A DNA stretch of 64,000 bases from Phycisphaerales bacterium (GTDB lineage Bacteria; Planctomycetota; Phycisphaerae; Phycisphaerales; UBA1924): assembly GCA_016699835.1 (NCBI GenBank), contig CP064987.1, positions 2,542,001 to 2,606,000 on the forward strand, written 5' to 3'. A program made the position numbers and the translations under genes. The notes beneath the pieces were generated by a model. It made no database searches. It was given only the letters and a program-made list of their open reading frames with translations, and had not been told where the DNA came from. This document shows positions 54,830 to 61,868 of this stretch, piece by piece; the stretch's first letter is position 1; each line of letters begins with the position of its first letter.

Positions 54830-55402
54830 ATGAAACATATACACGTCCCTTGGACGCGGGGCGACAGCCGATGGGCCATCGCAGCATTCGCGTGGGGACT
54901 CGCTGAGGGCACTCTGTTCTTCATCATTCCGGATGTACTGTTGTCGTTTTCTGCGGTACAACGACCACGAAAGTCTCTCGTTCATCTTGCTTCGATCGTT
55001 CTCGGGGCGTTGCTCGCGGGGCAGATCATGTTCGCGTGGGCATCGCGAGACCCAGAAGGAGCCGTGCACACTGTTGACCAGGTCCCGTTTGTGACGGAGA
55101 AGGTTATTGCTCGTGCTGAGGCCGATTATGAGCGTGTGGGGATCTGGGCGCCATGCCTCGGGCCACTCAGTCGAACGCCATACAAAACGTACGCGGTTGT
55201 CGCGCCTCGGCATTCGAGTTGGTGGTCTTTCGGCATGATGACGATTCCAGCGAGGGCAGAACGACTGGTCGTGACGTGGACGATGTTTGCCGCATTCGGC
55301 ATTCTTGTACGCCTCAAGTCAGTTGGATCAACGGCCTGGGTGAATGCCACGATCATTGTGTTCTGGGTAGTTGTATATGCGATGCTCTGGTTGAACCCGT
55401 GA
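54830..55402 (+). CDS. Membrane protein heading the phospholipid cluster
   Basis: This protein has 190 residues. It has hydrophobic segments and the sequence FAWGLAEGTLFFIIPDVLLSF near the N-terminus, then LVHLASIVLGALLAGQIMFAW, and near residue 110 GIWAPCLGPLSRTPYKTYAVVAP. The last two segments are also hydrophobic. The E-G-T-L-F-F-I-I-P-D-V motif recalls DedA/VTT-like small membrane proteins, and the P-x-K-T-Y turn is similar too, but I would not assign it. It precedes the CDP-alcohol transferase by about 60 bases and points the same way as the lipid genes. Confidence 0.68.
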   Translation: MKHIHVPWTRGDSRWAIAAFAWGLAEGTLFFIIPDVLLSFSAVQRPRKSLVHLASIVLGALLAGQIMFAWASRDPEGAVHTVDQVPFVTEKVIARAEADYERVGIWAPCLGPLSRTPYKTYAVVAPRHSSWWSFGMMTIPARAERLVVTWTMFAAFGILVRLKSVGSTAWVNATIIVFWVVVYAMLWLNP

Positions 55403-55464
55403 TTGCGGTTGCAGAGCGTGGGTCTATGTCGGATACTCTTTGGCGCGGATATGGAGTCTAGCCG

Positions 55465-56145
55465 ATGCGAGGACCAGGACAGACTGAGCGGTTTGATCGT
55501 CGGCCGATTTCGGCGCGACGTTTCAAAGTGTCACGAGCGATCGCGTCGTGGCTCGCACGCCTCGGCGTTTCACCCAACACGATATCGATCTTCGGTCTCA
55601 TCGCGGCGGTGGTGGCGGGATCGTGTCTTGCATGGACCGGCTCGTACGAGTCGTATCGACCGCTCCTGTTCATTGGCGCGGCGGGGTGCATCGGCCTACG
55701 TCTCCTGGCGAATATGCTCGACGGCATGGTGGCGGTTGAACACAATCGGCTTTCGCCAACGGGAGAGGTATTCAATGAGGTGCCGGATCGACTGGCGGAC
55801 ATCGCCGTGCTCGTCGGTGCGGGATACGCCCACACGTCTGAGCCTGCATTGGGGTATCTGGCGGCGATCGCCGCACTCATGACCGCCTATGTCCGTGCGC
55901 TGGGCAAGTCGCTCGGACTTCCTAGCGATTATCGTGGGCCCATGGCGAAGCCGCATCGTATGGGCGTTGTGATACTCGCCTGCCTCGCTCTTGCGATCAT
56001 CCCTTCATTGAGTACAGCGCGAATGTTCTGGGACAGTGTTGGTGGTATGGGCGCGGCGATTGGTGTTGTGGCTCTAGGATCGACCGCGACGACGCTTCGA
56101 CGATTGGTACACTTGCTCCACAGACTGCGATCACAGGGGTCCTAA
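55465..56145 (+). CDS. CDP-alcohol phosphatidyltransferase with variant motif
   Basis: This protein has 226 residues. It is an integral membrane enzyme of the class that moves phosphatidyl groups from CDP-diacylglycerol to an alcohol. The canonical motif is D-x2-D-G-x2-A-R-x8-G-x3-D-x3-D. Here it reads NMLDGMVAVEHNRLSPTGEV then FNEVPDRLAD: first Asp to Asn, Ala-Arg to Ala-Val, third Asp to Asn. Several hydrophobic segments follow. The variant resembles a subgroup found next to cdsA- and plsC-like genes, as in E. coli ynbA-ynbB. The alcohol is unknown. The next gene starts three bases later. Confidence 0.85.
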   Translation: MRGPGQTERFDRRPISARRFKVSRAIASWLARLGVSPNTISIFGLIAAVVAGSCLAWTGSYESYRPLLFIGAAGCIGLRLLANMLDGMVAVEHNRLSPTGEVFNEVPDRLADIAVLVGAGYAHTSEPALGYLAAIAALMTAYVRALGKSLGLPSDYRGPMAKPHRMGVVILACLALAIIPSLSTARMFWDSVGGMGAAIGVVALGSTATTLRRLVHLLHRLRSQGS

Positions 56146-56148
56146 GCG

Positions 56149-57141
56149 ATGCAGGAGTTGTTGAGCACCAATGGGTACCTTGCGCATCCGCTGACCCGGT
56201 TCTCCGTCGTCACCGTAGCCGTCGCGCTGCTTATCACCCCGGGCATCACCGTTGTGCTCTCGCGCATGGGTGTGATGAGCAAGAAGACATCGGATGATGT
56301 CTGGGTTCGTTACTGGACATGGCTGGTGCTCGCACCGGCCATGCTCGTGCCATTGATCCTCTGCCCGGCCTCGGCGATGAGTGCGGTGCTCATCATGTCG
56401 TTGCTGTGCTATCGCGAGTATGCACGGGCAACAGGAGTGTTCCGAGAGCGGCTGATGAGTGCGATAGTCGCCCTGGGGATCGTAGCGATATGCCTTGCCA
56501 GCCTCGACAACTGGTACGGTCTCTTTGTGGCGCTGCCCTCTGTAACCGTGACCATTCTTGCCGCGTCGGCGGTGCTCAACGATCGACCGAGCGGTTATAT
56601 CCAACGCGTATCGCTTGCCACGGTTGGATTTCTTCTCTTTGGTGTTGGATTAGGCCATCTTTCGTACCTGGCAAATGCGACTCAGTTTCGGCCCCTGCTC
56701 ATTCTGATCGTGATGAGCACGCAGGCATCCGACATTGTTGCCTATTGCGCGGGCAAGGCCTTTGGTTCGCGTCATGTGTTCCCAAACACGAGTCCCAACA
56801 AGACACTTGCGGGCCATCTCGGCTCGCTCGTGATTGTCGCGCCATTATCGGCCTGGGGGCTTCGGCTTATTGTCGGTACCGATTCGGACATGAGCTTGTG
56901 GCATCTGCTAGGCTTTGGACTGGTGGTCGCGGCGGGAGCACAACTCGGTGACCTTGTGCTCGGATCGATCAAGAGAGATCTTGGAATCAAGGACATGGCC
57001 GCAACGCTACCAGGGCATGGTGGGATTCTTGACCGATTCAACTCGATCTTGCTCGTCGCTCCCGCCGCGTTCCACTATCTGAGTTACTACGACGCGCTCG
57101 AGTTCATCGCATCACCACGATTCCTCGGAGTCATCGATTGA
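56149..57141 (+). CDS. Phosphatidate cytidylyltransferase (CdsA-like)
   Basis: This protein has 330 residues. It makes CDP-diacylglycerol from phosphatidic acid and CTP. Eight or more membrane segments are evident. The signature near the C-terminus, SIKRDLGIKDMAATLPGHGGILDRFN, fits S-x-x-K-R-x4-K-D-x-x-x-x-[LIF]-P-G-H-G-G-x-x-D-R, with the final Asp as Asn. It overlaps the next gene (TTG 57138) by four bases, so the three lipid genes are translated together. Confidence 0.9.
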   Translation: MQELLSTNGYLAHPLTRFSVVTVAVALLITPGITVVLSRMGVMSKKTSDDVWVRYWTWLVLAPAMLVPLILCPASAMSAVLIMSLLCYREYARATGVFRERLMSAIVALGIVAICLASLDNWYGLFVALPSVTVTILAASAVLNDRPSGYIQRVSLATVGFLLFGVGLGHLSYLANATQFRPLLILIVMSTQASDIVAYCAGKAFGSRHVFPNTSPNKTLAGHLGSLVIVAPLSAWGLRLIVGTDSDMSLWHLLGFGLVVAAGAQLGDLVLGSIKRDLGIKDMAATLPGHGGILDRFNSILLVAPAAFHYLSYYDALEFIASPRFLGVID

Positions 57142-57872
57142 AGCGATGGGACTATGCAAGTGCGCGAGATCATTCGCTCTCGCTTTGGGCAAGAATCAGG
57201 AGCCCCATGCGAGAGAAGGGACTCGTGTCGAGTCTCGCGCACGAGACGGCTGGGATCGTTGTTGGAGCGGCGCTGCGGACATACAACCGGCTCACGGTCA
57301 TCGGCGCGGATCGGCTTCCGACACGGCCGCCCTTTGTGCTTGTTGCGAACCATACAAGCCATCTTGATGCGCTGATACTCGCCGCGACTCTCTCACGCGA
57401 GGCGAGAGACTCTGCCTATTGCGTGGCCGCTGGCGACGCGTTTTTTGAGAGCGTTGGAGTCGCAGCGGCAACGACGATCCTCTTCAACGCTCTTCCTCTC
57501 TGGAGAAAGAAGGTCACCTCGCACACCCTGCAAGGGCTGCGCGAGCGTCTCGAATCGGGACACACGGGATTGATCATCTTTCCGGAGGGAGCACGTTCGA
57601 GAGATGGCCTGCCGCTGCGGTTCAAGCCGGGAGTGGGCATGCTCGTTTCGGAAAGCTCGATACCGGTGTATCCCTGCCACATCGACGGTGCATTTCAGGC
57701 CCTTGCACCTGGTGTACGAATGCCCCGGCCTGTGCGGATTACCGTTCGTGTCGGGACGCCGTTGACATTCCAGTCGCTTCACAACTCACGTGAGGGATGG
57801 AATCAAGTTGCGAATCAGATACGCGAATCAGTTGCGGTGCTATCACCGCATCCGTGGCCAATTGTGGAGTAA
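57138..57872 (+). CDS. 1-acyl-sn-glycerol-3-phosphate acyltransferase (PlsC family)
   Basis: This protein has 244 residues from TTG 57138, supported by GGAG seven bases upstream and overlap with the cdsA-like stop; ATG 57207 would give 221 residues. It has the HX4D catalytic motif in VANHTSHLDAL, the FPEGARSRDG glycerophosphate-binding motif and the IPVYPCHIDGAF pocket motif. It adds the second acyl chain to lysophosphatidic acid, the step before CdsA. With the preceding two genes this makes a compact phospholipid synthesis unit. Confidence 0.92.
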   Translation: MKRWDYASARDHSLSLWARIRSPMREKGLVSSLAHETAGIVVGAALRTYNRLTVIGADRLPTRPPFVLVANHTSHLDALILAATLSREARDSAYCVAAGDAFFESVGVAAATTILFNALPLWRKKVTSHTLQGLRERLESGHTGLIIFPEGARSRDGLPLRFKPGVGMLVSESSIPVYPCHIDGAFQALAPGVRMPRPVRITVRVGTPLTFQSLHNSREGWNQVANQIRESVAVLSPHPWPIVE

Positions 57873-57914
57873 TGCGTAATGGATCGTCTGAGTAATCGTT
57901 CGCTAGTGTAGAAC

Positions 57915-58901
57915 TCATGATGAAGCGGCAAGGGCTGTTCCCGACCTCGCCAACTCCCACACGATCGTCCCGATATAGAGCGCCACGAGGAATGCGCCCT
58001 CGAGGCGTGCGATGCCGCCCTTGGCCGTCTTGCTCATGGGCCAGAGGAGCGTGCCGAGTATGAGCATGAAGATGGTCGAGGGGAGCGAGCCTTGGGGTGG
58101 CTCGGCGGGGTGGACCACGCCGCAGAGCCCGTAGATCGCGCCGATGTTGAACATGCAACTGCCCACGGCGTTGCCGACGGCGAGGTCCACCTGCTTCTTG
58201 CGAACGGCGATGATCGAGGTGATGAGTTCGGGCATCGTGGTGCCCACAGCGACGACCGTCGCGCCGACGACGCGGGGGGACATCCCGAGCGAAACGGCGA
58301 TGTCGGAGGCGGCGTTCGAGGCGATGCTCCCGCCAAGAGTGAGCAGGCCGATGCCGGCGAGGAGCATGAGGACGCTGACCCACGCGGGGCGAGTTTCGAG
58401 GGCCTTCTGGATCTGGTGAACATCGACGGCGAGTTCGACGTTCTCGACGCGCTCTTTGAGTCCCGCCCAAAGGATGAAGGCGCTGTAGGCCGCGAAGAGC
58501 ACGAGAACGATCACGGGGACCGCGACGTCGGCGAGATGGCTGTGAAGGGCGACGACCACGGCGAAGCACGCGAAGAGCGCGAGCATCATGGGAATCTCAC
58601 GCTTGATGACACGGGCGTCGATGATCAGCGGCGCGATCATGGCGCTGATGCCGATGACCAGGCCCAGATTGCAGATATTCGCGCCGACGACGTTGCCGAA
58701 GACGAGGTCGGGCTTACCCGAGAGGCTCGAGGTCAGGTTGAACGTGAGTTCTGGAGCGGACGTGCCCCAGGCGACGATGGTGAGCCCGACCAGCAGCGGC
58801 GGCACGCGCGCCCGTGTCGCGAGATCAACAGCACCAGAGACGAGGATGCGCCCGCCGACGAGGAGGAGGGCGAGGCCGAGGAGGAAGAGGAGGAGGGCCA
58901 T
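57915..58901 (-). CDS. Calcium/sodium antiporter (CaCA family, YrbG-like)
   Basis: This protein has 328 residues. Two inverted repeats carry the alpha motifs: GLTIVAWGTSAPELTFN in the first half and GATVVAVGTTMPELITS in the second, each the G-T-[ST]-x-P-E of the exchanger family. About ten membrane segments. It exchanges Ca2+ or another cation for Na+ or H+ across the inner membrane. It ends convergently with the PlsC gene 42 bases away. Confidence 0.92.
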   Translation of the reverse strand: MALLLFLLGLALLLVGGRILVSGAVDLATRARVPPLLVGLTIVAWGTSAPELTFNLTSSLSGKPDLVFGNVVGANICNLGLVIGISAMIAPLIIDARVIKREIPMMLALFACFAVVVALHSHLADVAVPVIVLVLFAAYSAFILWAGLKERVENVELAVDVHQIQKALETRPAWVSVLMLLAGIGLLTLGGSIASNAASDIAVSLGMSPRVVGATVVAVGTTMPELITSIIAVRKKQVDLAVGNAVGSCMFNIGAIYGLCGVVHPAEPPQGSLPSTIFMLILGTLLWPMSKTAKGGIARLEGAFLVALYIGTIVWELARSGTALAASS

Positions 58902-58973
58902 GTCAAGGATCTATCAATACCACGGAAGCGTGAGTCTCGTCGAACTCATTGTGGATCAGAGTTGATGCGTTCG

Positions 58974-60995
58974 TCAATCCCCCTGATCCAGCACCGCCAT
59001 GAACGCCTCCTGCGGGATCGTCACGCTCCCTATGGACTTCATGCGTTTCTTGCCCTCTTTCTGTTTCTCGAGCAGTTTGCGCTTGCGGCTCACGTCGCCG
59101 CCGTAGCATTTCGCGAGGACGTTCTTTCGGAAACTCTTGATCGTCTCGCGGGCGATGACCTTGCCGCCGATCGCCGCCTGGACGGGGATCTCGAACTGGT
59201 GGCGTGGGATCTGCTCGCGGAGTTTGGCACAGAGGGCCCGCCCTCGCTGTTGGGCACGATCTTTGTGCACAATGACGGCCAGTGCCTCGACCGGATCGCC
59301 ATTGATGAGAATGTCGAGCCGCACGAGGCGGTCGGCGCGATACTCCATCACCTCATAGTCCATCGTGCCATAGCCACTCGTCATCGACTTCATCTTGTCG
59401 AAGAAGTCGTAGATGATCTCGGCGAGAGGGATCTCGAATGTGAGCATGTCGCGCGTGGGCGAGATGAACGACTGGTTCTTGTACAGGCCGCGGCGATCAA
59501 GACAGAGTTTCATCACGTCGCCGATGAACTCCTTGGGCACCATGATCTCGATCTTGCAGATCGGCTCGCGGATCTCCTCGATGTGCCCCATGTCCGGGAG
59601 GTCGGCGGGGTTGTGGACCTCGAGGAGTTGCATCCCCTCGGGCACGCCTTCCTTCGGGTAGTTCGGGCTGTCCTTGTCGACGGGCGTGAGGGCCTGGCCG
59701 TTGCTGCCGGTGACGGTGGACGTGCCGCGGACGAGGACGTGGTACGAAACGGTGGGGGCGGTCTGGACGATCTCGACATCGCCCTCGCGCTCGAGTCGCT
59801 CCTGGATGATGTCCATGTGGAGCAGGCCCAGAAACCCGCAGCGGAAGCCGAAGCCGAGCGCCTCGGAATGCACGGGCATGAACGTGAACGAGGAGTCGTT
59901 CAGGCTGAGTTTTTCGACGGCCTCGCGGAGTTCCTCAAAGTCCGATCCTTTGCCGTCCTCGCTCGTGGCGGGATAGAAATCGCAGAAGACCATCTGGCGT
60001 GGCGGCTGATATCCCGCGAGGGCCTCGGTCGCCGGGTTGTGCTCGAGCGTGATGGTGTCGCCGATGCGCACGTCCTTGAGCGTGCGGATCGCGGCGACGA
60101 TGTAGCACGTTTCTCCGGGGCCGACGCGACCGTTCTCCAGGCGATACGGCTTGGGGTTCATCTTCCCGATCTCGGAGACCTGGAACGTGCGCCCGATGCC
60201 CATCATGCGGATCTTGTCGCCGACCCGGAGTTCGCCATCGAAGATTCGGGCGTAGACGATCACGCCGCGATAGTCGTCGTAGACTGCGTCGAAGATGAGC
60301 GCCCGCAACTGCGGCACGACGGCGGCCCGGGGCGCGGGGAGTTTCTCGCAGATCGCCGCGAGGAGTTGCGGCAGGCCGATCCCCGACTTTGCCGAAACGA
60401 GAAGGCAGTCCTCCGCGGGGAATCCGAGCGTCTGTTCGATCTCCTCGGCGACCTCGACGACGCGGGCCGAGGGAAGATCGATCTTGTTGATAACCGGGAT
60501 GATCGTGAGATTCTCGTTGACGGCGAGGTACGCGTTGACCAGCGTCTGCGCCTGCACGCCCTGTGTCGCGTCGACGACGAGGATCGCGCCTTCGCACGCC
60601 TTGAGCGCCCGGCTCACCTCATAGTTGAAATCGACGTGCCCGGGCGTGTCGATGAAGTTGAGCATGTAGACCTCGCCGTGCGACTCGGCCGACTCGCCCT
60701 TTTTCGTCTTGTGGCTTGGTGCCGGCGCGTCGTCGTCGACGGGGTTCTCGAAGTCCGACTCGAGTTCGTCCTGTGAGGTGCCGGGTTTGTGGCGATGGAA
60801 GACGGTGACGGCGGAGGCCTTGATGGTGATGCCCCGCTCGCGCTCGATGTCCATCGAGTCGAGCATCTGCTCGCGCGCCTCGCGCTTGGAGACGGCGTTG
60901 GTCGCCTGCAACAGGCGGTCCGCGAGGGTGCTCTTGCCGTGGTCGATGTGGGCGATGATGGAGAAGTTACGGATGTGCGGCGTCTGGTCGGGCAT
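58974..60995 (-). CDS. lepA: Elongation factor 4 (LepA) with insertion
   Basis: LepA is a ribosome-associated GTPase. It has 673 residues, about 75 more than the E. coli protein. G1 AHIDHGKST, G2 ERERGITIK, G3 DTPGHVDF and G4 NKID are intact. The C-terminal domain (KCYGGDVSRKRKLLEKQKEGKKRMKSIG) is typical. An acidic, polar insertion of about 40 residues (residues 70-110: PGTSQDELESDFENPVDDDAP and on) sits after G2, in front of the G3 region. A second extension occurs in the middle, near residues 430-460. Both may be lineage-specific. Start and end are clear. Confidence 0.95.
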   Translation of the reverse strand: MPDQTPHIRNFSIIAHIDHGKSTLADRLLQATNAVSKREAREQMLDSMDIERERGITIKASAVTVFHRHKPGTSQDELESDFENPVDDDAPAPSHKTKKGESAESHGEVYMLNFIDTPGHVDFNYEVSRALKACEGAILVVDATQGVQAQTLVNAYLAVNENLTIIPVINKIDLPSARVVEVAEEIEQTLGFPAEDCLLVSAKSGIGLPQLLAAICEKLPAPRAAVVPQLRALIFDAVYDDYRGVIVYARIFDGELRVGDKIRMMGIGRTFQVSEIGKMNPKPYRLENGRVGPGETCYIVAAIRTLKDVRIGDTITLEHNPATEALAGYQPPRQMVFCDFYPATSEDGKGSDFEELREAVEKLSLNDSSFTFMPVHSEALGFGFRCGFLGLLHMDIIQERLEREGDVEIVQTAPTVSYHVLVRGTSTVTGSNGQALTPVDKDSPNYPKEGVPEGMQLLEVHNPADLPDMGHIEEIREPICKIEIMVPKEFIGDVMKLCLDRRGLYKNQSFISPTRDMLTFEIPLAEIIYDFFDKMKSMTSGYGTMDYEVMEYRADRLVRLDILINGDPVEALAVIVHKDRAQQRGRALCAKLREQIPRHQFEIPVQAAIGGKVIARETIKSFRKNVLAKCYGGDVSRKRKLLEKQKEGKKRMKSIGSVTIPQEAFMAVLDQGD

Positions 60996-61159
60996 TCGGG
61001 GAGATCGTAGGGAGGCACGTGTTCGGGGATTCGAGCAAACCTATGGACGCCGCGCTCATACACGCGAATCTCGGGGCGAATGGTGTTGATCGGGATGGCG
61101 GATGTTTGGTACGCTGGCGGAGTCGATCAGCAAACCCGGAACAGCATTCGGAGGCCATC

Positions 61160-61822
61160 ATGTCGCGATCACCAGTTCATCGGCCAAGGCTGCAACACAT
61201 CGCCTTCGGGGTAACGCTCGCGCTGTCATCGGGTGCGGTTCTCGCCCAGTCGTGGTTCTGGCCTCCCGAGAGTGTCCAGATCGAACGCCAGTGCGTCGGA
61301 CCGAGCAACATCTCGCTCCGAATCACGGCTTCTGGTCAGTGGCCGGACAGTTGCACCCCGAGTGGGGTCGCCGAAGTCCAGGCCTCGCCGGGGCGTGTTG
61401 ATGTCATCGTGCAGCACGGGTATCAGGCCGGGACGGGTTGTCTCGCCGTGATCTCTTCGTGGTCACGAGATATCTTCATACAGATTCCGCGCGACAACGC
61501 CGAGGTGTACGTGTCGCTCTCAAGCGAGATGGGCATCTCACAGCCGCCAGTGCTTGTGGGGACGATCCAGGCGCTCGAGCCTGGAGAGATTCCGGTGATC
61601 TGTTGCAACGGCACGTGCGCGACGGACATCGATGACGGATCCGGCACAGGCACGCCTGATGGCGGCGTGACCATCGACGACCTTCTCTATTACATCCAAC
61701 TCTTCCGTGAAGGATCGAGCCTGGCGGACGTTACCGACGACGGACTTCAATGCCATGGCGACGGTGCGGTCACTATCGATGATCTCTTGTGGTACATCAA
61801 TGCATTGCATGGGAGCTGCTGA
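61160..61822 (+). CDS. Small secreted protein with GC-type dockerin tail
   Basis: This protein has 220 residues from ATG 61160, with GGAGG five bases upstream. A signal peptide ends near SGAVLAQS. The mature N-terminal part is a beta-sandwich-like domain of 130 residues with several Cys (CVGPSN, CTPSG, GCLAV, CCNGTC). The tail has two dockerin-like units, DIDDGSGTGTPDGGVTIDDL and the more divergent DVTDDGLQCHGDGAVTIDDL, ending HGSC. The second copy differs from the strict VDDGTGTGTPDGG form. Probably an exported protein sorted by the same route as the other three. Confidence 0.82.
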   Translation: MSRSPVHRPRLQHIAFGVTLALSSGAVLAQSWFWPPESVQIERQCVGPSNISLRITASGQWPDSCTPSGVAEVQASPGRVDVIVQHGYQAGTGCLAVISSWSRDIFIQIPRDNAEVYVSLSSEMGISQPPVLVGTIQALEPGEIPVICCNGTCATDIDDGSGTGTPDGGVTIDDLLYYIQLFREGSSLADVTDDGLQCHGDGAVTIDDLLWYINALHGSC

Positions 61823-61868
61823 GAAATGCATTCCTGAGATGAGTCCGGGAAGTACTTGGTTGGAACTC

